The translations under genes were made by a program, and so were the position numbers. The notes under the pieces are model-generated. The model did no database searches. It worked only from the letters and a program-made list of their open reading frames with translations, and had not been told where the DNA came from. A DNA stretch of 64,000 nucleotides, taken from positions 17,742,286 through 17,806,285 of the forward strand of contig NC_091293.1 in assembly GCF_038502225.1 (NCBI RefSeq), written 5' to 3'. This document shows, one piece after another, positions 33,635 to 44,356 of this stretch (the first letter of the stretch is position 1; every line of letters begins with the position of its first letter). The stretch is from Cherax quadricarinatus (Eukaryota > Arthropoda > Malacostraca > Decapoda > Parastacidae).

Positions 33635-34685
33635 TAATAAAGTTGGTAGAATTACCAACAATATGTAAAGTAAAAGGACATAAGTGCAACTAATGTGACA
33701 TTTTACTGTATCAATGTTTCGCTCTCCAGGAGCTTTATCAAGCCATTACAAACAATACATGAAAGAACGAACGAACGAATGAAAGTTCAGGTAAGATCCC
33801 AAATGGGATGAGTGGGGAAGACGGGACAGACGAAGAATAGTGCTGGAGAGGAGTGTTCTTAGTCGTAGAAGTAGAGCCAGGGCTTAACCCAGCAGCGAAG
33901 GCGATCATGGGACAGATATTGAGAAGAGAAATTCAACCTCTTCTGTTGGGACTCCGGTGGGGTGAGCAGGGAGGAAGGGACATGCAACGTTTAGTGCTAG
34001 AGAGGAGTGTAGAACTGAAAAAACAATACATGGACACAGAGGGTATATATAGGCTCAGAGTGAGGTGCAATACTAGTGGTAGTAGTAATAGGAGTAGTAG
34101 TGACATAAGTTGTAGTAGTAGTAGTAATACAATATGGTAGAGCAATTAATTCGTACATGAGTAATAACTTTTACGTATATCCTTTTACTCATGTTCGAAT
34201 TAATTGCTCTACCATATTGTATTACTACTACTACTACAACTTATGCCACTACTACTCCTACTACTACTACCACTAGTATTGCACCTCACTCTGAGCCTAT
34301 ATATACCCTCTGTGTCCATGTATTGTTTTTTTCAGTTCTACACTCCTCTCTAGCGCTAAACGTCGCATGTCCCTTCCTCCCCGCTCACCCCACCGGAGTC
34401 CCAACAGAAGAGGCTGACGTTCTCTTCTCAATATCTGTCCCATGATCGCCTTCGCTGCTGGGTTAAGCCCTGGCTCTATTTCTACGACTAAGAACACTCC
34501 TCTCCAGCACTATTCTTCGTCTGTCCCGTCTTCCCCGCTCATCCCATTTGGGATCTTACCTGAACTTTCGTTCATTTGTTCGTTCTTTCATGTATTGTTT
34601 GTAATGGCTTGACAAAGCTCCTGGAGAGCGAAACGTTGCCACAATAAAATGTCACATTAGTTGCACTTGTGTCCTTTTACTTTAC
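33635..34685. mobile_element. Giant fold-back element with 12-bp target duplication (Penelope-like termini)
   Basis: Two arms of about 500 bp (33665-34164 and 34185-34685) are near-perfect inverted copies around a 20-bp loop. The insertion is flanked by AACCTGTAGGTG at 33623-33634 and 34686-34697, within LINE ORF1. The arm ends GCTCTCCAGGAGCTTTATCA and GGAGAGCGAAACGTTGCC resemble terminal sequences I associate with Penelope-like elements. No reverse transcriptase is present. Confidence 0.85.
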
Positions 34686-34697
34686 AACCTGTAGGTG

Positions 34698-35090
34698 ATC
34701 GCGTATGATCTGGAGAGTTGTAGCTTTGCAGTTAGTATGGTTTAATTCACTAGGAAAGAGTGGACTGTTAATCACTACTGCATCAGCTAGCTTATCTTGC
34801 TCTGCCTTATCATCTTGGTAAGTAAAATAATGGGTCAGTTGGGTATCCATGTTTATTTTCCAGTCTTTGACAGCATCTTCAATCTTTGTGTTTAGGGAAG
34901 CTATTTGATCAGTGTGACTGGCTGTGACTGATTGGAGGGTCTTGCCAAAATCAGTCGTGCCAGTTAATGTTAGCTGTTGTTCAAGGCTGTTGATCTTATT
35001 CTCAAGGTGAAGTAACTTAGATTCATGGTTTGTTATTGTTGCACGGAGAGAGATATTTTTAGCACGAAGATTCAAGTTATCTGCCGTTAG
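34698..35090 (-). pseudogene. LINE ORF1 N-terminal coiled coil
   Basis: On the minus strand, NLNLRAKNISLRATITNHES and LLHLENKINSLEQQL show heptad-spaced hydrophobics expected of the trimerising coiled coil in LINE ORF1 proteins. The reading then continues to the site of the fold-back insertion (TTLQIIRDHLQV). The start may lie near 35130. Confidence 0.7.
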
Positions 35091-35130
35091 GGTGGTGATG
35101 TAATTCTTTAAAGTGTCAGGATCATTAGTC

Positions 35131-36330
35131 TTTTTTTATATCTCCTTTTGTTTCAGTGAATCTGCTGGACTGGTACAATTGTTTGGCTTTTTTTATTAGT
35201 TTGGTGAAAACTGATGAATAGTGTTTAAGAATATCTTTGTGTATTAGGCCCTGTCTCTATTGCTTTTCATATTGGTGTTTCTTATCAATGGATTTCAGAA
35301 TGGTGCTGGTTAGCCATGGGCAACCAAGCCGTTTATTCGTGATCTGTTTAATTTTTATAGGACAATGTTTGTTGTATAGTCTAAGTAATTTGTTAAGAAA
35401 AATGTCTGTGCAATCGTCAATACCATTGTCCTTGGAGAATTCTGTATTCCAGTCAACAGTCTCTAGGTCTGCTGTGAAATTACTTATTGAGGCCTCGTGA
35501 TGAAGTCTAAATGAAACTTTGTTGTATTCCAATGGTGGTTTACTAATGTTTATTAAGAGGAAGGTAGGGTAGTGGTCGGTAGTGCTGTCTGTGATTATCC
35601 CTGACTTAAGGGGGGTTAGTATATTGGTCTGTATGTGGTCAGTTATGGTTGCACTTGTCTCAGTCAGCCTGGTTGGTTTAGTTATTGTCGGTATGAGAAG
35701 TGTGTTGTTCATATTGTTGATGAAATCAGTTACAGGCTGATCATCTGGTAGGCCAAGGTTGATATTGAAGTCTCCAGCTAAGAGAAGGTGGTGCTTGTTC
35801 ATTTGTCTGTTTGTTATTAGTGCCTTTAAGTTCTCACTGAAATTTGGGATTTTTGTGTGGAGTATCCGGTAAATGGCACCGACTGTTATAGGCGTCTTAA
35901 GGCTTTTTACAGTAAAATTAGCAAAAATGTATTCTCCATATTCATCACTAAAGCAAGTGGTGCTAATACAAGATAGTTGGTTAGAGTAATAGATTGCAAT
36001 ACCACCCTGAACTTTGTGTGGTCTGCAGTTGTGGATTGCTGTGTATCCTGGTAGTGGGCAGATATCTATTGTGTCCTGCTTAAGCTAGGTCTCAGTGAGA
36101 ATAATGCAGAAGAAGGGGGTCTGTAGCGACTCAAGAAATGCCAGGAGGTCATCATAGTGTTTGCTTGAGGACCTGATGTTGTAATTAAGAACTGTTAGAC
36201 TTGTAGCAGTGTTTAGGATAGTGCTGGCTTGTGCTGCTGTGTAGTAAAGGCAGTTACTATCCAATAAGTTTTGATTGGGTGTTAGATTATAGAGGTTTAG
36301 ATCAGGGTCAGTGTGATCATTCATCTTTTA
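35131..36330 (-). pseudogene. Second jockey-like LINE, endonuclease fragment
   Basis: On the minus strand, MNDHTDPDLNLYNLTPNQNL opens a frame that shows LNYNIRSSSKHYDDL and ILTET; a stop near 36088 follows. A second piece (35257-35802) has LLLAGDFNINL, ITDHIQTN and TTDHYPTFLL. It stops at KKHQYEKQ and drifts towards FTETKGDIKK at 35131. Because it lies on the 5' side of an ORF1 it must be a different copy from the 15-kb LINE. Confidence 0.8.
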
Positions 36331-36459
36331 GGCTTAAATAGTGGTTCTTTATATCCTGTATAGTGTGGTGAGTTCTAGTACTGATATCTGTAGTAGTGGG
36401 ATGTTTGGACAAGTATATAGCTAATGCACATTGGTCATATAGAGTATAGTCACTAATTT
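36331..36459. other. Junction sequence between LINE copies
   Basis: About 130 bp without a recognisable feature, between the endonuclease start and the A/T-rich tail of the next LINE copy. Confidence 0.4.
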
Positions 36460-37500
36460 ATTTTTTTTTAAATATATTTATTTATTAATTTGAACATGAT
36501 ACAGAGAAGTACAAGGAATACAATTTTTAAAGTGCAGCATGCCAAAGCCCCTTGTATGCAGAGCATTATGGGCAGGCTTAAAATTAACTTAAGATTAACT
36601 AAGCAATGATATATTCAGTGGTACAAAAATTATTGTAAAACAGATAACAATTTAGTACAAATGAGTATTACAAAGACAGGTCATATGGTCATTTACTGTG
36701 TTGCTGTGTAATCAGTAGAATGGAGTATTCTGTTAGGTAATGAAGTTAAATAGTAACAAAGTTTGATTGGGTCACAGGTTGACATTTATGAGATACAATA
36801 ATGAGATACATATATGAGATACAATTTATGAGATACAATTATTCAGTATTTATTTAGTTGTGGGTGACTAAGTCATTTTTGAGAAGAGACTTGAATTTAT
36901 AAACAGACAGTGTTTCTTTTATATTCACAGGTAATGAATTCCAGATTTTAGGGCCTTTTATCTGCATTGAGTTTTTACATAGCATGCAATGGACATGAGG
37001 AACATCAAAGAGTGATCTGTGTCTTGTGTTATGGTCATGTGTTCTGTTGAGGTTGGTAAGGAGATGTTTGAGGGGAGGGTTTATGTCAGAGTTAAGTGTT
37101 CTATGTATGTAGTAGGTGCAGTAATAAGTATGGATGTTTTGTATTGTGAGTAGGTTTAGAGTTTTGAATATTGGTGGAGTGTGCTGTCTGTAGTGGGAAT
37201 TTGTTATCATTCTGACTGCAGCCTTTTGTTGGGTGATTAGTGGTCTGAGATGGTTTATTGTTGTTGAGCCCCATGCACAAATCCCATAGGTGAGCTAGGG
37301 GTAAATAAGTGAGTGATATAGGGCCAGGAGGGCTGACTGCGGAACATAGTACCGTATCTTCGATAGTATGACTACGGTCTTGGAAGTTTTTTTGGAAATT
37401 TGTTGTATATGTGTTTGAAATTTGAGTCCGTTATCAAGGTGGATTCCTAGGAATTTTCCCTCTGTGAGTTTTGTGATAGGTGATCCATTTATCATTATGT
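36460..37500 (-). mobile_element. Jockey-like LINE 3' part
   Basis: 3' UTR (36460-36850; CAGCATGCCAAAGCCCC) and RT C-terminus (36854-37495; HYRQHTPPIFKTLNLLTIQ, GPKIWNSLPVNIKETLS, LTEGKFLGIHLDNGLKF) on the minus strand. A stop and frameshift separate the two coding pieces at about 37211-37294. It ends abruptly at 37500. Confidence 0.85.
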
Positions 37501-37614
37501 TAATGAATTTGATGCTATGTATTGAGCTAAAATGAGCTAAAGTACAACTAGGTATAAACTAATAATATAAAAATACAAATTAAAAATAGCACCAGTCTCT
37601 CACTTGTAATTGCA

Positions 37615-38257
37615 CTAAGGTCTAATATAATTTGTAACATCTTCACTATCAGTTTGTGGTGTAGGGCCACGGGATGTACTCCAAGAATTACTCCTTCCCC
37701 TTGGAACAACATATGACACACTACCAGAACGCATGCTACGTCGTATATACTGCCACTTCACTGGGGAATATTCACCCTCACTGTCACAGCTAGAACTGCT
37801 TTTAAAAGCTTTGAAATCACTATCACTACCACTTTCACTGCTCACATCTGAGCCTTGTACACGGGCAAATAGTTTCCTCTTTCGTCCTGGTACAGATGAA
37901 CTTGAATGAGACGGCCCAGCACTAGATGTGGATGGTTGTGGGTCGTCTGGATTTTCATCACTAAGTTATCCTGGGAGCTGCTTTCAGTCACACTCACTCC
38001 AAAACCATGAAATTCACTTTCACTGGCACTTCCATCACTGATAGAGCTATCACTTGGGAATGAAAGACCTCCAGTCTGCCGAGGAGTGAGGTACTTCTTA
38101 CCGCGAGGCATGGTAAAAATGGACTACCAAGCTGGGGTTCCCACAATGCACCACTGAGTCCTCTATTTTTTTCACAGGGTGCACACCCACCACTCAGACC
38201 CATTCTCTCTCATGTAGGCCTACCAGCTTTCTCCAGCTTGATTTGAAGCCATTAGAT
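37615..38257 (-). pseudogene. piggyBac transposase N-terminal fragment
   Basis: The start at 38111 gives MPRGKKYLTPRQTGGLSFPS, matching the beginning of the two better copies. The Ser/Asp-rich N-terminus continues in a second frame (37615-37845; SGSDSDFKAFKSSSS, KWQYIRRSMRSGSVSYVVPR). The element's own leader is visible up to 38257 (CACAGGGTGCACACCCACC). The catalytic core is missing. Confidence 0.85.
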
Positions 38258-39172
38258 TTTTTTTTTTTTTTTTAAACAAGTCGGCCGTCTCCTACCAAGG
38301 CAGGGTGACCCAAAAAAAGAAAGAAAATCCCCAAAAAGAAAATACTTTTATCATCATTCAACACTCTCACCACACTCACACATTATCACTGTTTTTACAG
38401 AGGTGCTCAGAATACAACAGTTTAGAAGCATATATGTATAAAGATACACAACATATCCCTCCAAACTGCCAATATCCCAAACCCCTCCTTTAAAGTGCAG
38501 GCATTGTACTTCCCATTTCCAGGACTCAAGTCTGACTATATGAAAATAACCGGTTTCCCTGAATCCCTTCACTAAATATTACCCTGCTCACACTCCAACA
38601 GATCGTCAGGTCCCAAGTACCATTCGTCTCCATTCACTCCTATCTAACACGCTCGCGCATGCTTGCTGGAAATCCAAGCCCCTCGCCCACAAAACCTCCT
38701 TTACCCCCTCTCTCCAACTCTTTCGAGGATGACCCCTACCCCGCCTTCCTTCCCCTATAGATTTATATGCTTTCCATGTCATTCTACTTTGATCCATTCT
38801 CTCTAAATGACCAAACCACCTCAACAACTCCTCTTCTGCCCTCTGACTAATGCTTTTATTAACTCCACACCTTTTCCTAATTTCCACACTCTGAATTTTC
38901 TGCATAATATTTACACCACACATTGCCCTTAGACAGGACATCTCCACTGCCTCCAACCGTCTCCTCGCTGCTGCATTTACCACCCAAGCTTCACACCCAT
39001 ATAAGATTGTTGGTACTACTATACTTTCATACATTCCCTTCTTTGCCTCCATAGATAACGTTTTTTGACTCCACATATACCTCAACGCACCACTCACCTT
39101 TTTTCCCTCATCAATTCTATGATTAACCTCATCCTTCATAAATCCATCCGCCGACACGTCAACTCCCAAGTA

Positions 39173-40467
39173 CAGTGGACCCTCGACCAGTGATGGCATC
39201 GATTAACGATAAATCTGACTAGCGATACATTTTAACGCAAAAATTTTGCCTCGACTAGCGCTAAAAAACTCGACCAACACTATTCGTTCCGTCTGAGACA
39301 CGTCCACTTCTGGCCAGTGTTTACAAGCCAGCCAGCCACCACAGTTGCTTCCAAGCATACAATCGGAACATTTCATATTATCACAGCCTTTTTAGTTATT
39401 GCACCCGCAAAATAAGTCACCATGGGCCCCACGAAAGCTTCTAGTGCCAACCCTACAGCAAAAAGGGTGAGAATTACTATGGATACGAAGAAAGAGATCA
39501 TTGCTAAGTATGAAAGTGGAGTGCGTGTCTCCGAGCTGGCCAGGTTGTACACAAAACCCCAATCAACCATCGCTACTATTGTGGCCAAGAAAACGGCAAT
39601 CAAGGAAGCTGTTCTTGCCAAAGGTGCAACTATGTTTTCGAAACTGAGATCGCAAGTGATAGAAGATGTTGAGAGACTGTTATTGGTGTGGATGAATGAA
39701 AAACAGATAGCAGGAGATAGCATCTTTCAAGCGATCATATGTGAAAAGGCTAATAAGTTGCATGAGGATTTAATTAGAAAAATGCCAGCAACTAGTGGTG
39801 ATGTGAGTGAATTTAAGGCCAGCAAAGGTTGGTTTGAGAGATTTAAGAATCATAGTGGCATACATAGTGTGATAAGGCATGGTGAGGCTGCCAGTTTGGA
39901 CCAAAAAGCAGCTGAAAAATATGTGCAGGAATTCAAGGAGTACATAGACAGTGAAGAATTGAAACCTGAACAAGTGTTTAATTGTGACACTGGCAATGTT
40001 GTGAAACACTTTAGGAATGTCATAAAGGAACGGGAAGTACAGGCCTCTATGGACAGATATGTTGTGCGACAGAGGTCCAGTGACTCTCAAGCTGGTCCTA
40101 GTGGCATTAAAAGAAGAAGGGAAGTAACCCCGAAAAAGGACTTGCCACCTCAAGTCCTAATGGAAGGGGATTCCCCTTCTAAACACTAACACCATCAACA
40201 CTCTCCCCTCCTCCCATCCCATCAATCATCACCAGATCTTCAATAAAGGTAAGTGTCATGTAACTGTGCATGTCTTCTTCAGTTTGTGTGTATTAAAATT
40301 AATATTTTATGTGGTAAAAATTTTTTTTTTCAATAGTTTTGGGTGTCTTGCACGGATTAATTTGATTTCCATTATTTCTTATGGGGAAAATTAACCCGGC
40401 TAACGATAATTTCGATTAACGATGAGCTCTCAGGAACGGGTTAATATCGCTGGTCGAGGGTCCACTG
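39173..40467 (+). mobile_element. Tigger element, core-deleted, ORF preserved
   Basis: TA-flanked, with tips CAGTGGACCCTCGACCAGTG and TCGCTGGTCGAGGGTCCACTG. It lies inside the RTE RT at the Tyr codon of FRYLGV. Its internal deletion removes the catalytic core but keeps one reading frame. Confidence 0.92.
39422..40189 (+). CDS. Tigger-derived DNA-binding protein, 255 aa, no catalytic domain
   Basis: ATG at 39422 (MGPTKASSANPTAKRVRITM) begins an uninterrupted frame. Residues 1-60 form the pogo/CENP-B helix-turn-helix (KYESGVRVSELARLYTKPQS). Residues about 75-155 form the second CENP-B-type domain (VERLLLVWMNEKQIAGDS, FKASKGWFERFKNHSGI). At FNCD, the position of the first catalytic aspartate, the sequence jumps to TGNVVKHFRNVIKERE and the normal tail ending MEGDSPSKH. 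The second and third catalytic aspartates are gone. If expressed, it could bind Tigger ends without cutting, but expression is unknown. Confidence 0.6.
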   Translation: MGPTKASSANPTAKRVRITMDTKKEIIAKYESGVRVSELARLYTKPQSTIATIVAKKTAIKEAVLAKGATMFSKLRSQVIEDVERLLLVWMNEKQIAGDSIFQAIICEKANKLHEDLIRKMPATSGDVSEFKASKGWFERFKNHSGIHSVIRHGEAASLDQKAAEKYVQEFKEYIDSEELKPEQVFNCDTGNVVKHFRNVIKEREVQASMDRYVVRQRSSDSQAGPSGIKRRREVTPKKDLPPQVLMEGDSPSKH

Positions 40468-42392
40468 TATCTGAAAACATTCACTTCTTCCATACTCCTC
40501 CTCCCCAATTTGATATCCAATTTTTCTTTATGTAAATCATTTGATACCCTCATCACCTTACTCTTTTCTATGTTCACTTTCAACTTTCTACCTTTACACA
40601 TATTCCCAAACTCATCCACTAATCTTTGCAATTTTTCTTTAGAATCTCCCATAAGCACAGTATCATCAGCGAAAAGTAACTGTGTCAATTCCCATTTTGA
40701 ATTTGATTCCCCATAATTTAATCCCACCCCTCTCCTGAACACCCTAGCATTTACTTCTTTTACAACCCCATCTTTAAATATATTAAACAACCATGGTGAC
40801 ATTACACATCCCTGTCTAAGACCTACTTTTACCGGGAGGTAGTCTCCCTCTCTTCTACACACCCTAACCTGAGCCTCACTATCCTCATAAAAACTCTTTA
40901 CAGCATTTAGTAACTTACCACCTATTCCATATACTTGCAATATCTGCCACATTGCTCCTCTATCCACTCTATCATATGCCTTTTCTAAATCCATAAATGA
41001 AATAAAAACTTCCCTACCTTTATCTAAATACTGTTCACATATATGCTTCAATGTAAACACTTGATCTACACATCCCCTACCCACTCTGAAACCTCCTTGC
41101 TCATCCGTAATCCTACATTCTGTCTTACCTCTAATTCTTTCAATTATAACCCTACCATACACTTTTCCTGGTATACTCAGTAAACTTATTCCTCTATAAT
41201 TTTTACAATCTCTTTTGTCCCCTTTCCCTTTATATAAAGGGACTATACATGCTCTCTGCCAATCCCTAGGTACCTTCCCCTCTTTCATACATTTATTAAA
41301 CAAAAGTACCAACCACTCCAACACTATATCCTCCCCTGCTTTTAACATTTCTGTCATGATCCCATCAGTTCCAGCTGCTTTACCCCCTTTCATTCTACAT
41401 AATGCCTCACGTACCTCCCCCACACTTACATTCTGCTCTTCTTCACTCCTAAAAGATGCTATACCTCCCTGACCAGTGCATGAAATTACCACCTCCCTTT
41501 CTTCCTTAACATTTAAAAGTTCCTCAAAATATTCTCGCCATCTACCTAATACCTCCATCTCCCCATCTACTAACTCCCCTACTCTGTTTTTAACTGACAA
41601 ATCCATACTTTCCCTAGGCTTTCTTAACTTGTTTAACTCACTCCAAAATTTTTTCTTGTTTTCATTAAAATTTCTTGACAGTGCCTCTCCCACTCTATCA
41701 TCTGCTCTCCTTTTGCACTCTCTCACCACTCTCTTCACCTTTCTTTTACTCTCCATATACTCTGCTCTTCTTATAACACTTTGTAAAAACCTCTCATAAG
41801 CTACCTTTTTCTCTTTTATCACACCCTTTACTTCATCATTCCTCCAATCACTCCTCTTTCCTCCTGCCCCCCCCCCCTCCTATAACCACAAACTTCTGCC
41901 CCACATTCTAATACTGCATTTTTAAAACTATTCCAACCCTCTTCAACCCCCCCACTACTCATCTTTGCACTAGCCCACCTTTCTGCCAATAGTCGCTTAT
42001 ATTTCACCCGAACTTCCTCCTCCCTTAGTTTATACACTTTCACCTCCCTCTTACTTGTTGTTGCCACCTTCCTCTTTTCCCATCTACCTCTTACTCTAAC
42101 TGTAGCTACAACTAAATAATGATCCGATATATCAGTTGCCCCTCTATAAACATGTACATCCTGGAGCCTACCCATCAACCTTTTATCCACCAATACATAA
42201 TCTAACAAACTACTTTCATTGCATGCTACATCATACCTTGTGTATTTATTTATCCTCTTTTTCATAAAATATGTATTACTTATTACCAAATCTCTTTCTG
42301 CACATAGCTCAATTAAAGGCTCCCCATTTACATTTACCCCTGGCACCCCAAATTTACCTACTGCTCCCTCCATAACATTTTTACCCACTTTA

Positions 42393-42832
42393 CATAAGAA
42401 CATAAGAAAGGAGGAACATTGCAGCAGGCCTGTTGGCCCATACTAGGCAGGTCCTTTACAATTCATCCCACTAACAAAACATTTGCCCTACCCAATTTTC
42501 AATGCTACCCAAGAAATAAGCTCTGATGTGCAAGTCCCACTCAAATCCAACCCCTCCCACTCATGTACTTATCCAACCTAAATTTGAAACTACCCAAAGT
42601 CCTAGCCTCAATAATCCAACTACGTAGAATGTTCCACTCATCAACTACCCTATTTCCAAACCAATACTTTCCTATGTCCTTTCTAAATCTAAACTTATCT
42701 AATTTAAATCCATTACTGCGGGTTCTCTCTTGGAGAGATATCCTCAAGACCTTATTAATATCCCCTTTATTAATGCCTATCTTCCACTTATACACTTCAA
42801 TCAGGTCTCCCCTCATTCTTCGTCTCACACTT
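42393..42832 (-). mobile_element. Unclassified LINE 3' fragment nested in RTE endonuclease
   Basis: On the minus strand it translates to RGDLIEVYKWKIGINKGDIN, then SNGFKLDKFRFRKDIGKYWF and GNRVVDEWNILRSW, ending FKFRLDKYMSGRGWI. This is the C-terminal part of a LINE ORF2. The 3' UTR ends in two copies of TTCTTATG. The insertion is accompanied by loss of host sequence. Confidence 0.8.
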
Positions 42833-43644
42833 GATTCAAAATTCCCCACACATTCACTCAACATTTCCCAAAATCTCTCTCTCTCCTCTACACTTCTCTC
42901 TTCTCTAGGTGCATACACGCTTACTATAACCCACTTTTCACATCCAATCTTTATTTTACTCCACATAATCCTTGAATTAATACATTTATAGTCCCTCTTT
43001 TCCTGCAATAGCTTATCCTTCAACATTATTGCTACTCCTTCTTTAGCTCTAATTCTATTTGAAACCCCTGACCTAATCCCATTAATTCCTCTCCATTGAA
43101 ACTCTCCCACCCCCTTCAGCTTTGTTTCACTTAAAGCCAGGACATCCAGTTTCTTCTCATTCATAACATCCACAATCATCTCTTTCTTATCATTTGCACA
43201 ACATCCACGCACATTCAGACTTCCCACTTTGACAATTTTCTTCTTATTCTTCTTTTTAGTAATCTTTACAGGAAAAGGGGTTACTAGCCCATTGTTCCCG
43301 GCATTTTAGTTGACTTTTACAACACGCATGGCTTACGGAGGAAAGATTCTTATTCCACTTCCCCATGGATATAAAAGGAAAAGTAATAAGACCAAGAAAT
43401 ATTAAGATAAAATCCAAGAAAACTCAGATGAGTGTGTATAAATAAACGTGTACATGTATGTGTAGTGTGACCTAAGTGTAAGTAGAAGTAGCAAGACATA
43501 CCTGTAATCTTGCATATTTATGAGACAGACAAAAGACACCAGCAATCCTACCATCATGTAAAGCAATTACAGGCTTTCGTTTTACACTCACTTGGCAGGA
43601 CGGTAGTACCTCCCTGGGTGGTTGCTGTCTACCAACCTACTACC

Positions 43645-43708
43645 TGTATTAATATGTCAAACACTGTAGCTCGTAAGACGTATATATACGACCGAAACAG
43701 TCTAAGGG
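43645..43708 (-). mobile_element. piggyBac-family terminal fragment
   Basis: Only the last about 64 bp remain, ending GAAACAGTCTAAGGG before TTAA (43709-43712). Palindromes TGTATTAATATG (43645-43656) and CGTATATATACG (43679-43690) keep the usual 34-bp spacing. Confidence 0.8.
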
Positions 43709-43712
43709 TTAA

Positions 43713-44060
43713 TGGTTAATATTCTTTTTGTTGTTATTAATAATATTTCTGGCAGAGTTGGGCACTTTCAGCAAACCACATCTATGACACGCAAGCAACC
43801 TTCTATTCTGGCTAGGCATTATTGTAATTTAAACAAGAAGTTGACTAGCCTGGATGTAGCCTACCTTTTTACCCAGGTCCTCATTGGCTAGGTCATATCT
43901 TTTCACTAAACTTCATCACTTCAGATCTGGACCATCCTCTTCCTACACAAGACTTTGTCAGTCTCATTTACATATGTTTCAGATTCAACCTTTTCTCTTT
44001 GGAAAACAATGGAAGTTAGATATGTCTTTGGGGTTACTACTCAGTGCTGTCATAGTTAAC
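43713..44060 (+). other. Intron sequence, no feature seen
   Basis: Apparently single-copy intronic sequence by eye. I see no repeat or gene before the SINE. Confidence 0.5.
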
Positions 44061-44073
44061 ATTTATCTGGATC

Positions 44074-44273
44074 TTTTCTTTCTTTCTTTCAACACACCGG
44101 CCATATCCCACCAAGGCAGGGTGGCCCAAAAAGAAAAACGAAAGTTTCTCTTTTAAATTTAGTAATTTATACGGGAGAAGGGGTTACTAGCCCCTTGCTC
44201 CCGGCATTTTAGTCACCTCTTACAACACGCATGGCTTACGGAGGAAGAATTCTGTTCCACTTCCCCATGGAGA
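44074..44273 (-). mobile_element. RTE-derived bipartite SINE, short form with target duplication
   Basis: Flanked by the perfect 13-bp direct repeat ATTTATCTGGATC (44061-44073 and 44274-44286). On the minus strand it starts near CCATGGGGAAGTGG, passes GTAAGCCATGCGTGTTGTAA and CTAGTAACCCC, then continues in the LINE 3' end (GGGCCACCCTGCCTTGGTGG) and a GAAA-repeat tail. Confidence 0.92.
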
Positions 44274-44356
44274 ATTTATCTGGATCACTTACAGAAATAC
44301 TGCTTCAAAGACATTATACCCCCAACACATCATGTGTCAGGGAATGATGTTTTCAA

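Larger units (their letters stand above)
20156..35130 (-). mobile_element. Jockey-like LINE expanded to about 15 kb by nested insertions
   Basis: Minus-strand order is ORF1 (35090-34698, 33634-33491, 29745-29530), endonuclease (27596-26448), reverse transcriptase (26440-24971 and 22038-21738) and 3' UTR (20490-20156). Gaps are exactly filled by a fold-back element (33635-34685), an RTE LINE containing a Tigger (29746-33490), a MITE (28067-29051), a piggyBac (22043-24966) and a Tigger (20491-21735). The flanking LINE sequence resumes on each side of the TTAA or TA sites. Subtracting insertions leaves roughly 5 kb, a plausible full-length element. Confidence 0.7.
38606..43227 (-). pseudogene. 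RTE ORF: endonuclease plus RT, split by insertions and frameshifts
   Basis: The endonuclease starts VGSLNVRGCCANDKKEMIVD with LDVLALSETKLKG. The LINE insertion at 42832-42393 replaces about 27 bp including the GDFN motif. The domain resumes with VGKNVMEGAVGKFGVPGVNV and ends with SDHYLVVATVRVRGRW. A C-run near 41868 causes a frameshift. The RT (LEKAYDRVDRGAMW, LLFADDTVLMG) reaches FRYSG, where the Tigger enters, and the C-terminal domain continues at 39172-38606 (LGVDVSADG, RWFGHLERM). Confidence 0.85.
38258..43644 (-). mobile_element. Nearly full-length RTE-type LINE with two nested insertions
   Basis: Minus-strand order is 5' leader (43644-43240), endonuclease (43227 down to 41830), linker, RT (41800-38606), 3' UTR and poly-A (poly-T at 38258). 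Nested are a Tigger (39173-40467) and a 3' fragment of another LINE (42393-42832). It is very similar to the plus-strand copy at 48.4-51.7 kb. The leader includes the sequence shared with the bipartite SINE. Confidence 0.9.
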
